Below are positions 1-7,966 of a stretch of 64,000 nucleotides of DNA, in pieces. The DNA is taken from positions 83,413 through 147,412 of the forward strand of contig JRWQ01000010.1 of the NCBI GenBank assembly GCA_000775715.1, written 5' to 3'. The notes under the pieces are model-generated. The model was not told where the DNA came from, made no database searches, and worked only from the letters and a program-made list of their open reading frames with translations. The first letter of the stretch is position 1, and each line of letters begins with the position of its first letter. The DNA comes from Vibrio tubiashii. Lineage in GTDB: Bacteria > Pseudomonadota > Gammaproteobacteria > Enterobacterales > Vibrionaceae. The translations under genes and the position numbers were made by a program.

Positions 1-210
1 AACCTAATTCTTGCTTTGAAGGGCACGAGCTATATAGCTGCTTGGCCTACGACTATGCTTCATCTTGCCAAAATGATGAACCTTAAGATACATCAGCCAC
101 CTTTCGATCTTAATCCCGTCGAATTTGAAATGGTCTTCCATAAGAAGTATCTAACGAATATTCATCACCAAGAACTTCGGGAAAAAGTTCGTGGTTATCT
201 AAACAGTTAA
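1..210 (+). CDS. LysR-type transcriptional regulator, C-terminal end (partial)
   Basis: The reading frame is open from the first base of the window to a TAA at 208-210, so this is the 3' end of a gene that starts to the left. The roughly 69 visible residues (an Ala-Trp-Pro turn, a Leu-rich helix, and a closing stretch ending RGYLNS) resemble the end of the effector domain of LysR-family regulators. No DNA-binding part is visible, so the family call rests on this tail alone. It converges on the outer-membrane protein gene and overlaps its stop by 4 bases. Target and ligand cannot be inferred. Confidence 0.6.
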   Translation, partial: NLILALKGTSYIAAWPTTMLHLAKMMNLKIHQPPFDLNPVEFEMVFHKKYLTNIHHQELREKVRGYLNS

Positions 211-893
211 AAATCAAAAGCTAGTCCAAATTCTATATAGTTTCTGTCTCTATTTTCGGAAAAATGTGTATAAGTAATTGATGGTTTTAAATATCCAATA
301 TTGATAAAAGTGACGAACTCATAGTATTGGTGATTGGTTTTGTCTCTAGCTCGTTCGATTTCAGAGCTATCTATAAAGTACAAGTTTTCTTTAATACCTA
401 ACTCTTGATTGTATTTCACTAGTAGATCTGTGTATTTAATTGGGCTCCACATTAAACCTGCACTGTATTCAATAGAATCTGAAGGGGCGCAGGTTAGATG
501 CTGAAAGTCAAAGCACTGCTTTAGTTCAAATTTGTAGTTGTAATTAATATCGCCAATTAGTGTCCAATTTTCATGCAGTAACTTAGCTGCAAAAATACCT
601 GTCGTGATTTTTTCTTCACTAGCTTTCAGGGTATTTTCCGTATAGTAGGTTTGTCCCTGCCAAAATGAATAGCCAGCTCCTACTTCCCAGTCTACGTTGG
701 TATCAATATCGCCAAAAATGCGGAAATTGTCTGTGATTTTGTAGTTAGCGTCTAAAGTCGCGACAGTGTCTTCTTCTACTTTTGAAAAACTGATGCCGAA
801 GATATCGGTGAAGCGCTCGATAGATTCTGCAAGAGTGTCATTAGCTAAAGATGGAAAAGAGATAAGGGGGAGAACAATCAGAAGGCGTTTCAT
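207..893 (-). CDS. Predicted outer-membrane beta-barrel protein, unknown function
   Basis: This is a 228-residue protein with a clear signal peptide: Lys-Arg, then a hydrophobic core, cleaved near SLA-ND at about residue 17. The mature part alternates polar and aromatic residues in beta-strand style and ends in FGLAFDF, a terminal Phe typical of proteins inserted by the BAM complex. There are two cysteines in the middle (around QCFDF and LTCAP) that could form a loop disulfide. I do not recognise a named family. It lies downstream of the repeat protein gene on the same strand, but a hairpin at 944-978 separates them. A role in the outer membrane is inferred from the strand pattern only. Confidence 0.6.
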   Translation of the reverse strand: MKRLLIVLPLISFPSLANDTLAESIERFTDIFGISFSKVEEDTVATLDANYKITDNFRIFGDIDTNVDWEVGAGYSFWQGQTYYTENTLKASEEKITTGIFAAKLLHENWTLIGDINYNYKFELKQCFDFQHLTCAPSDSIEYSAGLMWSPIKYTDLLVKYNQELGIKENLYFIDSSEIERARDKTNHQYYEFVTFINIGYLKPSITYTHFSENRDRNYIEFGLAFDF

Positions 894-943
894 TACTTAA
901 GTTCCTGAAGCGCTTTCCTTAGCGGGGTTAAGAGTTGGAGAAA

Positions 944-978
944 GCGCCCAATAACAGTAAAGTGCTATTATTGGGTGC
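944..978 (-). terminator. Hairpin downstream of the repeat-protein gene
   Basis: An inverted repeat (CCCAATAA at 947-954 with TTATTGGG at 968-975, extended by a GC pair and a GU pair outward) lies 26 bases after the stop of the repeat-protein gene. On the minus strand it is followed by a short T-containing stretch (CTTTCTCC). It is probably a terminator that partly isolates the downstream barrel-protein gene. Confidence 0.5.
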
Positions 979-1004
979 AAGGGCTAACTTACTTGAGTCT
1001 AGAT

Positions 1005-1403
1005 CTAGCTACCGATACGCTGCTGAATAACGGATTTAGCTCGTTGCAGTTTCGATGAATCGATATTTTGTAGTTTGCTACGATTGATTTTTGACCCATC
1101 GAAAACACGGTCATGTTTCTTGGTTTGAACACGTATACCATTCTCTACTTTCGAAACGGTTGCCACCCATTGGCCGTTGCCTTTGACTAAGGCAAATTGG
1201 TCCGAATTAATATCACCTTCTACTTTAAGAAGCGTTTTTTGGAAATCACCATTACCAATAAATACAAGTTCGCCATCTTTAGGTTGAACTGTACCTACCC
1301 ATTCACTGGTGTTTGCATCAATGATGTGGATTTCACCGTTGATGATTTTAACAGTAAAGTCGCGCTCTTCCATTTCTGGACGGTCACCGCCAAACTCAAG
1401 CGC
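1005..1403 (-). repeat. Third, partial repeat unit and unique C-terminus
   Basis: Residues 443-506 (1212-1403) match units 1 and 2 almost exactly. After the VEGD motif the sequence diverges into a unique basic C-terminus, so only about half of this unit is conserved. The boundary marks the edge of the duplicated segment or of homogenisation. Confidence 0.85.
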
Positions 1404-2729
1404 CCATCGTGGAGTATCATCTGGGTCTATGTCTGGGTGAGCAGGGGAAGTTGGTAAGTTAGGGCGAGGGCTGTTAACAACTATCGTTCCATTTTTACCC
1501 GTAAGTTCAAAACCGTTGTCGACACGCTCAATCGTGGCAACCCACTCACCGTTACCTTTAACGATCGCAGCAGAGCCGTTAGCTTCTAAATCACCTTCTA
1601 CTTTCAGAAGTGTTTTTTGGAAATCACCATTGCCAATAAATACAAGTTCGCCATCTTTAGGTTGAACTGTACCTACCCATTCACTGGTGTTTGCATCAAT
1701 GATGTGGATTTCACCGTTGATGATTTTAACGGTAAAGTCGCGCTCTTCCATTTCTGGACGGTCATCACCAAACTCAGGCGCCCATCGTGGAGTATCATCT
1801 GGGTCTATGTCTGGGTGAGCAGGGGAAGCTGGTAAGCTAGGGCGAGGGCTGTTAACAACTATCGTTCCATTTTTACCCGTAAGTTCAAAACCGTTGTCGA
1901 CACGCTCAATCGTGGCAACCCACTCACCGTTACTTTTAACGATCGCAGCAGAGCCGTTAGCTTCTAAATCACCTTCTACTTTCAGAAGTGTTTTTTGGAA
2001 ATCACCATTGCCAATAAATACAAGTTCGCCATCTTTAGGTTGAACTGTACCTACCCATTCACTGGTGTTTGCATCAATGATGTGGATTTCACCGTTGTTA
2101 ATTTTAACAGTAAAGTCGCGTTCTTCCATTTCTGGACGGTCACTGCCAAACTCAGGAGCTTCTACTTCAGGGTGCTCTACTTGGTCTACCCAATAGAAAG
2201 TGTCACCATTAATACCTACTGTAAGTTTTTTGTCATCGACAGTGATCGTTGCTGTGCCGTTGCCGTTATCGACAACATTCTCCGCGCTAACATAAATGCT
2301 TTCTCCAGCAACAGTCATAACATAGCCGCTGCCATTGCTGTCAGTTTCCCATGCGCCTAAATGATCCATTGCAAGTAAATCTGATGACAGTACTGGTGGG
2401 ATGTTGCTGTCATCATTGTTGCTCGAGGACGATGATGAACTCAACAATCCAGCAATTAACGTAGCAGAAACGCCGCCAATTGCTGCCCAAGTGCCGTTTG
2501 ATTGTTTCTCGTAAACAACGTCTTCAACAACCGTAGTTGTACCTACCGCAGCATGAGCATATTGAGCGTTAAGTTGAGCTTGAACTGAAGCATTAATGTC
2601 ATTCAATTGCTCGTTAATGATTTGGTTTGTGTAAGAGTTTGCAAGCTCTACATCAACTTTCGCTGATGAGGCCAAGACTTGTGTTGAAATGAGTGAAGAG
2701 ATTGTAACCGCTAGAATAGAAGCTTTCAT
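1005..2729 (-). CDS. Secreted protein with three tandem 126-residue repeats
   Basis: This 574-residue protein has a signal peptide ending near VLA-SS (residue ~20). A conserved-looking N-terminal region holds a short hydrophobic Gly/Ala segment (~82-97), followed by a run of seven Ser and an Asn/Asp linker. A beta-rich region (~125-190) comes before three tandem units starting at residues 191, 317 and 443. Units 1 and 2 differ at only 5 of 126 positions. Unit 3 matches for its first 64 residues (2 changes from unit 2), then diverges into a Lys/Arg-rich C-terminus. Each complete unit ends in a Pro-rich, Asp-rich linker (PAHPDIDPDD). The composition suggests an exported or surface-exposed adhesin-like or matrix-like protein, but no known family was recognised and the function is unknown. 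Confidence 0.7.
   Translation of the reverse strand: MKASILAVTISSLISTQVLASSAKVDVELANSYTNQIINEQLNDINASVQAQLNAQYAHAAVGTTTVVEDVVYEKQSNGTWAAIGGVSATLIAGLLSSSSSSSNNDDSNIPPVLSSDLLAMDHLGAWETDSNGSGYVMTVAGESIYVSAENVVDNGNGTATITVDDKKLTVGINGDTFYWVDQVEHPEVEAPEFGSDRPEMEERDFTVKINNGEIHIIDANTSEWVGTVQPKDGELVFIGNGDFQKTLLKVEGDLEANGSAAIVKSNGEWVATIERVDNGFELTGKNGTIVVNSPRPSLPASPAHPDIDPDDTPRWAPEFGDDRPEMEERDFTVKIINGEIHIIDANTSEWVGTVQPKDGELVFIGNGDFQKTLLKVEGDLEANGSAAIVKGNGEWVATIERVDNGFELTGKNGTIVVNSPRPNLPTSPAHPDIDPDDTPRWALEFGGDRPEMEERDFTVKIINGEIHIIDANTSEWVGTVQPKDGELVFIGNGDFQKTLLKVEGDINSDQFALVKGNGQWVATVSKVENGIRVQTKKHDRVFDGSKINRSKLQNIDSSKLQRAKSVIQQRIGS
1404..1781 (-). repeat. 378-bp coding tandem repeat, unit 2
   Basis: The second unit encodes residues 317-442, with 5 amino-acid differences from unit 1. 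It abuts unit 1 with no spacer, so the array is a head-to-tail duplication in frame (378 = 3 x 126). Confidence 0.9.
1782..2159 (-). repeat. 378-bp coding tandem repeat, unit 1
   Basis: This is the first unit in transcription order and encodes residues 191-316. At the DNA level it is nearly identical to the next unit, with the same long word recurring at exactly 378-bp spacing (around 1615 and 1993). Such identity indicates recent duplication or ongoing homogenisation. Confidence 0.9.
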
Positions 2730-2911
2730 TTATGAGTTCTCGTTAGATAAATGGGGCATCTTGCGAAGTGGTGCCTCCTGGCTAATGAGAACATTATGTT
2801 TATTGCCCAGTTTATGAACAATATAGCTAGCTAGTGTTTAAGTATAAATATGATTTATGGTTGCTATTGGTGTATGACTACGCAGGTTTCGATAAGTTAT
2901 AGAAAAACATA

Positions 2912-2941
2912 AATAAAAGCCGAAGTTGTGGTCTCTTCGGC
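2912..2941 (-). terminator. Terminator of srmB
   Basis: The stem GCCGAAG (2919-2925) / CTTCGGC (2935-2941) lies about 55 bases after the srmB stop. On the minus strand the hairpin is followed by TTTTATTT, a normal Rho-independent terminator layout. Confidence 0.75.
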
Positions 2942-2996
2942 CTAATTATCTTTACTATTTAAAAATACAATTTATGTTAATGGGTAATGAGATTGT

Positions 2997-4238
2997 TTAC
3001 TTCTTCATTTTCGCCGGAGTTCTCTTTTTGCCCTTAGCGGCCGTTTTTTTCTTGTCGTCTTTCTTTTTATTCTTTTTCTTAAACACGGGTTTCTTGTGCT
3101 TAGGGCGAAGTTCTTTGATAAAGCGCTCTTTGATCTCTTCTTTTACGTAGCGCGCTACACGGTCCATCATTGGTTGGTCGTGCGCTTCTACTAGTGAGAT
3201 AGCGTTACCTTTCTTACCAGCGCGAGCGGTGCGACCAATACGGTGTAGGTAGACATCAGCGCTGCGTGGCATATCGTAATTAATGACGTGGCTAACGTCT
3301 GGAAGGTCGATACCACGAGCAGCAACGTCGGTAGCAAGAAGAACGTTGACGCTGCCATCGCGGAAACGAGCGATGGCGTTGTTACGGCGATCTTGAGGCA
3401 TCTCGCCTTGAATCCATGCACAAGGGATTTGCGCTTTTTCTAGTTCGACTCGCAGTTCTGCTAGACGCTCACGAGTTTTAAGGAAAACAATTGAACGTTC
3501 CGCTTGATCAGTGATGATCGTCTTCAATAACTCTAGCTTGTGCTCCATGTCATCAGCGCGGTGATACCATTGGGCAATCTTCTTACGTTCACGGCGTGAT
3601 GGCTCAGCATCGATCTCTGCGGGCTCTTTAAGGAGATCGGCGGTGAAACCTTCAACCCCTTTACCCTCTAGTGTTGCCGAGAAAAGCAAAGTCTGCTTGC
3701 GCCAGCGACACTCTGAAGAGAGACGATCAACGGTTGGGCCAAAGCCCATATCAAGCATGCGGTCCGCCTCATCAAGGATCAGCCATTCGATCGCACGACA
3801 ATCAAAGCGCTCAGCTTCGATGTATTCCATTAATCGACCTGGAGTCGCCACCACGATATCTTGGGTTGTCGCTAGAATGTTTGCATGTTCTTGATACTGC
3901 ACGCCACCAGTAATGGTGAAGATGTTCAACTGAGTATGCTTAGCTAGCTCACGTGCTTGGTCGGCAACCTGCATTGCGAGTTCGCGAGTTGGCGTTAGGA
4001 TCAGCACACGTGCTGGCCCCGGCTTGCGGCGTGGAAAATCTTGTAGAAATTGCAGTGCTGGCAGGACGAATGCGGCTGTTTTACCTGTCCCAGTAGGAGC
4101 AGATGCCAAGATGTCACGTCCATCTAAAGCTTGTGGGATGGCTTCAGCTTGAATTTGTGTCGGGCGGTCGTAACCCATTTCTTCGATTGCGAGGAGTAGG
4201 TTCGGGTCTAACTCTAATTCAGCAAAGTTTCTGATCAC
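2997..4238 (-). CDS. srmB: ATP-dependent RNA helicase SrmB (DEAD-box)
   Basis: SrmB is a DEAD-box helicase that helps early assembly of the 50S ribosomal subunit. From the chosen GTG start the protein has 413 residues. It carries the Q-motif region near residues 25-36, Walker A APTGTGKT at 47-54, PTREL, DEAD, SAT, and the HRIGRTARAG motif of the second RecA lobe, followed by a Lys-rich tail typical of SrmB. The opening IRNFAELELDP matches the E. coli SrmB start. A TTG at 4271 could extend the frame by 11 residues, but the GTG at 4238 has a GGAG seven bases upstream and is preferred. It lies downstream of trmN6 on the same strand and probably also has its own promoter. Confidence 0.95.
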   Translation of the reverse strand: MIRNFAELELDPNLLLAIEEMGYDRPTQIQAEAIPQALDGRDILASAPTGTGKTAAFVLPALQFLQDFPRRKPGPARVLILTPTRELAMQVADQARELAKHTQLNIFTITGGVQYQEHANILATTQDIVVATPGRLMEYIEAERFDCRAIEWLILDEADRMLDMGFGPTVDRLSSECRWRKQTLLFSATLEGKGVEGFTADLLKEPAEIDAEPSRRERKKIAQWYHRADDMEHKLELLKTIITDQAERSIVFLKTRERLAELRVELEKAQIPCAWIQGEMPQDRRNNAIARFRDGSVNVLLATDVAARGIDLPDVSHVINYDMPRSADVYLHRIGRTARAGKKGNAISLVEAHDQPMMDRVARYVKEEIKERFIKELRPKHKKPVFKKKNKKKDDKKKTAAKGKKRTPAKMKK

Positions 4239-4288
4239 TTGATGTCTCCACAAGCCAGTTGGTGTGAACAATAAATTTAAGGGGACGT

Positions 4289-4318
4289 ATTATAGAGTGA
4301 TCGGTGACAAGGATCACA
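4289..4318 (-). promoter_or_regulatory. Candidate srmB promoter with CRP-like site
   Basis: On the minus strand a perfect TATAAT (4289-4294) lies about 50 bases upstream of the srmB start. Just upstream, at 4303-4318, is GGTGA-N6-TCACA, which matches the CRP consensus TGTGA-N6-TCACA at 9 of 10 half-site positions. The site would overlap the -35 region, so repression is as likely as activation. This is inference from sequence match alone. Confidence 0.4.
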
Positions 4319-4327
4319 CGTTATTTT

Positions 4328-5035
4328 CTACATCTTTAGATAAAAATCTTTGGTTAGGGCAATAAAGTCTACACTGTAGCCGTTATCACTATGGATAGTG
4401 AGTGACTCACTGATTGTTTCAGTCGGTTTTTTCTGTAGTTCAATCAAAAGCCTAGTGACCTGTTTTCGTTCGGTAGGTTTAACCTGACATAGTCTGCTTA
4501 AATGCCAACCTTGCTTTTGAGCCAATTGTATAAATTGCTCGCCTTCCACTAATGGTAGAACAAAGCTGGCTTTGCCACTGTCGCTTAAGAGCTGCTTGCA
4601 ACTAGCAAGAAGATCATTATGGGTTAAGCAATTGGTATGCCTAGCGGTAGCTCGTGATTGGTTAGTCGCCTGCTCACCATTATTGAAATAGGGAGGGTTG
4701 CAGATGATGCGATCAAACTTATTTGTGAACGAGTATTCAATCACGTTGCCATGATGCAATGTTAACCGCGCCTGCCAAGGTGAATGAGAAAAATTAACTT
4801 GTGCAGCCTCTATAGCGTGGTCATCAATATCTATTGCCTGAATTTTAAGCATGGGATTGCGCTGAGCACACATCAGACTAAGTAGCCCAGTTCCTGTCCC
4901 TATGTCTAGCACCACTTGTGCTCCTCTCATATCGACCCAAGCTCCAAGCAGAACTCCGTCTGTACTCACTGGCATTCCTGAGTGGCCACCGTAAATTCTA
5001 AATTGTTTGAATTCGAAGTCTTTTGTCTTTTTCAT
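4328..5035 (-). CDS. trmN6: tRNA1(Val) (adenine37-N6)-methyltransferase
   Basis: This enzyme methylates N6 of A37 in tRNA-Val (YfiC in E. coli). The 235-residue protein has the SAM-binding motif DIGTGTG at 44-50, the acidic motif-II residues near QAIDIDD (67-72) and the catalytic N6-adenine methylase motif NPPYF at 113-117. Its length is close to the E. coli protein (about 245). It is read toward srmB, its neighbour in E. coli as well, though there the two are divergent. Confidence 0.92.
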   Translation of the reverse strand: MKKTKDFEFKQFRIYGGHSGMPVSTDGVLLGAWVDMRGAQVVLDIGTGTGLLSLMCAQRNPMLKIQAIDIDDHAIEAAQVNFSHSPWQARLTLHHGNVIEYSFTNKFDRIICNPPYFNNGEQATNQSRATARHTNCLTHNDLLASCKQLLSDSGKASFVLPLVEGEQFIQLAQKQGWHLSRLCQVKPTERKQVTRLLIELQKKPTETISESLTIHSDNGYSVDFIALTKDFYLKM

Positions 5036-5351
5036 ATTATTTATGTAAGTCGGAGTTTGGGGGTATTTTAAGTTAAATGATCTAATGTTACGTTGTTGTG
5101 TGGTTTTTTATTCTATTTGTGTTGCTTGTGTGGATGAAATTGACTAGTTAGATTAACTTGTTTTTGTTCTTAAACTAGTGATATATGCTGCTTATTTGCT
5201 TCTGTAATAAATTTTTATGGCGTTTTTATCTTGAAGCTTGCTAGCTGATGAGTATTTCGTCATTATGCGCGGCTCAAATTTATAGAGTGAACGGATTTTC
5301 GTATCACTCAGCATACACAACATCTATCAAATTATAATTAAAGGGTCGACA
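5036..5351. other. Divergent intergenic region trmN6 / brnQ
   Basis: These 316 AT-rich bases hold the divergent promoters. A short inverted repeat (ACTAGTT near 5144 with AAACTAGT near 5172) is visible and could be an operator, but it matches no site I can name. No ORF or RNA gene is evident. Confidence 0.4.
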
Positions 5352-6665
5352 GTGAATCAGACTTTAAAACTATCAGATATTATTGCGGTAGGCTTTATGC
5401 TTTTCGCATTCTTTTTAGGTGCAGGTAATATCATTTTTCCTCCTCTGGCAGGTCAATTAGCGGGTGATAATTTGCTGCCTGCGATGATGGGCTTTCTTGT
5501 TACAGCGGTTGGTCTTCCTCTACTGACTATTATCGCTATTGCAGTTGCTGGTGGCTCTTGGGCACATTTAACTCAAGACCTACCTAAGCGTGCGGCGATG
5601 ATCATGGCGGTGCTGATTTTTATCATTATCGGCCCTGCATTTGCAGCGCCACGTACTGGCCTAGTTGCTTACGAGATGGCGGTTAAACCATTTTTCGTTG
5701 ATGCCGTTCAGTCTCATTTAACTATCTTCTCAATTTTATTCTTTGCTGTAGCGATGTTTTTTGCTTGGTCTCAGGGCAAGTTGATTGATGTGATTGGTAA
5801 AGTGCTGACTCCTGTTTTGTTTGTCGGTTTAATTGTGCTTGCTCTAGCGGTATTTATTGATCCTCAAGGTAGCGTTATTGCTGCACAAGGAGAGTATTTA
5901 ACTCACCCACTGCAGAAAGGTATTCTTGAAGGTTACAACACTATGGATACGTTTGGCGCCCTGATGTTTGGTGTGTTGATTGTTGATGCTCTGCGTAATA
6001 AAGGTATTACTGAGCAAAAAGCGACGGCAAAGTATCTGATTAGTGCGGCATGTATCGCTGCTGCGGGTCTGGCATTTGTTTACGTATCTCTGTTTTATTT
6101 AGGGGCAACAAGTGCAGCGGTTGCATCGGGCGCAGATAATGGTGGAGTAGTACTGAGCTTGTATGTTCAATCTCTGTTTGGACCTTATGGCCAAATTGTA
6201 CTGTCTGTGATTGTTTTGCTGGCGTGTTTAACCACTGCAATCGGCCTTATCTCGGCATGTTCTGATTACTTTAGCTCTTTAACACCAATCTCTTACAAAA
6301 CTTGGGTGATCATTAATGGCGTAGCGTGTGCGGTTGTTGCTAACGTTGGTCTTTCTCAGCTCATTGCTTTGTCTGTCCCTGTTCTGTTCGCTCTTTACCC
6401 GGTGGCTATTGCTCTGGTGGTACTGACTTTCCTGCGCAAGAAACTGCCTAACCCGCAAGTGGCTTACCGTGTTGTTATCTTAGTGTCACTTCTGTTCGCC
6501 TTGGTTGATGCAGCAAAAGTGGCGGGGGTAGACGTATCTGCACTAAGCATGTTACCGCTGTTTAATGTCGGCATGGGTTGGTTATTGCCAACGGCCGTGG
6601 CAATGGTATGTATGTTTTTTATCGGTAAATCAGAGCCACAAACGCTAACAGAAGAAGCTGCATAA
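5352..6665 (+). CDS. brnQ: Branched-chain amino acid transport system II carrier BrnQ
   Basis: BrnQ is a cation-coupled inner-membrane carrier for leucine, isoleucine and valine (LIVCS family). The 437-residue protein has about twelve hydrophobic segments and the family's N-terminal signature around GAGNIIFPP. It starts with GTG, preceded by a modest AAAGGG. Its length matches E. coli BrnQ (439). It is monocistronic, with a strong terminator 25 bases downstream. Confidence 0.93.
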   Translation: MNQTLKLSDIIAVGFMLFAFFLGAGNIIFPPLAGQLAGDNLLPAMMGFLVTAVGLPLLTIIAIAVAGGSWAHLTQDLPKRAAMIMAVLIFIIIGPAFAAPRTGLVAYEMAVKPFFVDAVQSHLTIFSILFFAVAMFFAWSQGKLIDVIGKVLTPVLFVGLIVLALAVFIDPQGSVIAAQGEYLTHPLQKGILEGYNTMDTFGALMFGVLIVDALRNKGITEQKATAKYLISAACIAAAGLAFVYVSLFYLGATSAAVASGADNGGVVLSLYVQSLFGPYGQIVLSVIVLLACLTTAIGLISACSDYFSSLTPISYKTWVIINGVACAVVANVGLSQLIALSVPVLFALYPVAIALVVLTFLRKKLPNPQVAYRVVILVSLLFALVDAAKVAGVDVSALSMLPLFNVGMGWLLPTAVAMVCMFFIGKSEPQTLTEEAA

Positions 6666-6689
6666 TAAAGCAGGTTTTATGAATCAAAG

Positions 6690-6725
6690 ATCCCCTGTCG
6701 CGCAAGGCGTGGCAGGGGATTTTTC
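6690..6725 (+). terminator. Terminator of brnQ
   Basis: The stem ATCCCCTG(T)C / G(G)CAGGGGAT spans 6690-6720 and is followed by TTTTT. This is a strong Rho-independent terminator. Confidence 0.85.
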
Positions 6726-6827
6726 CTATTCAAGCATTTTTATTCTTCCATAAAATTTTCCTGTATCTTCGTCACATTTTTCAGTAGAATTCTTCGGTTA
6801 AATTCTACTCATAAATGTTGAGCAAAC

Positions 6828-7926
6828 ATGTTTGAAATCAATCCTATTAAAAACCGCCTAAAGGACGTGTCTGAGCGCACTAATGTCCTGAGGGGGTACC
6901 TTTGACTATGACGCCAAGCAAGAGCGTCTAGAAGAAGTTAATGCAGAACTCGAACAGCCGGATGTGTGGAACGAGCCTGAACGTGCCCAAGCGTTAGGTA
7001 AAGAGCGTTCTTCACTAGAAGCGGTTGTTGAAACCATTGATCAGCTTGACCAAGGTGTAGAGGACGTTGAAGGTCTTCTAGAGCTGGCGGTTGAAGAAGA
7101 AGATCAAGAGACGTTTGACGAGATCGAACCAGAGCTTGCTGAACTTGAAGCTAAGCTTGAGAAGCTTGAGTTCCGTCGTATGTTTTCTGGCGACCATGAT
7201 TCATCTGATTGTTACATTGATTTGCAGTCGGGTTCTGGTGGTACAGAGGCGCAAGACTGGACTTCAATGATGCTGCGTATGTACCTACGTTGGGCTGAAG
7301 CAAAAGGCTTCAAGACTGAGGTTATCGAAGTATCAGAAGGTGAAGTGGCTGGCCTGAAAGGCGCAACGGTACGCATCTCGGGTGAGTACGCTTACGGTTG
7401 GTTGCGCACAGAAACGGGCGTTCACCGTTTGGTTCGTAAGTCACCATTCGATTCTAGTGGTCGTCGTCATACTTCGTTTGCTTCTGCATTTATCTATCCA
7501 GAGATTGATGACAACATTCAGATCGACATTAACCCTTCCGATCTTCGTATCGACGTATACCGAGCATCTGGTGCGGGTGGTCAGCACGTAAACACTACTG
7601 AATCTGCGGTACGTATTACCCACGTTCCAACCAATACTGTGGTGCAGTGTCAGAACGATCGTTCTCAGCATAAGAACAAAGACCAAGCGATGAAGCAGCT
7701 TCGTGCGAAACTATTTGAATTAGAGATTCAAAAGCAAAACGCAGAGAAGCAAGCGAATGAAGATGCCAAGTCTGACATCGGTTGGGGTAGCCAGATTCGT
7801 TCTTACGTTCTGGATGACTCACGTATTAAAGATTTACGTACTGGCGTCGAAAACCGTAACACCCAAGCGGTGCTTGACGGCGACTTAGACAAATTTATCG
7901 AAGCTAGCCTGAAATCAGGTCTTTAA
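6828..7926 (+). CDS. prfB: Peptide chain release factor 2, with programmed +1 frameshift
   Basis: RF2 releases the peptide at UGA and UAA. The gene starts at ATG 6828 and runs 25 codons to an in-frame TGA at 6903-6905. A +1 slip on CTT (6900-6902) joins it to the frame ending at 7926, giving 365 residues, the E. coli length. The frameshift signal is complete: an AGGGGG Shine-Dalgarno-like element at 6891-6896, then TAC CTT TGA C. The SPF stop-recognition tripeptide (RKSPFDSSG) and the catalytic GGQ (SGAGGQHVN) are present. The residue before SGAGGQ is Ala, as in most bacteria and E. coli B, not the Thr of E. coli K-12. It is followed by lysS, as in E. coli. Confidence 0.97.
6891..6906 (+). 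promoter_or_regulatory. RF2 autoregulatory frameshift site
   Basis: The internal Shine-Dalgarno AGGGGG, three bases before the CTT-TGA-C slippery site, drives the +1 frameshift when RF2 is scarce. This is an established autoregulatory circuit, and every element is visible here. Confidence 0.95.
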
Positions 7927-7966
7927 GCTTTATCACCGACACAAAAAGAAACAGGATACATCGAAA

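Noticed and set aside
1005..2159. CRISPR-like repeat array
   Set aside because: The repeats are 378 bp, head to tail without spacers, and coding in frame.
1197..2360. Three similar plus-strand ORFs opposite the repeat-protein gene
   Set aside because: They recur every 378 bp because they are antisense to the tandem repeats. They have no ribosome-binding sites, and the minus-strand gene has a signal peptide and coherent domains.
6828..6905. Apparent frameshift or disrupted start of prfB
   Set aside because: The in-frame TGA at codon 26 with the AGGGGG and CTT-TGA-C signal is the normal programmed frameshift of RF2, not a pseudogene or sequencing error.
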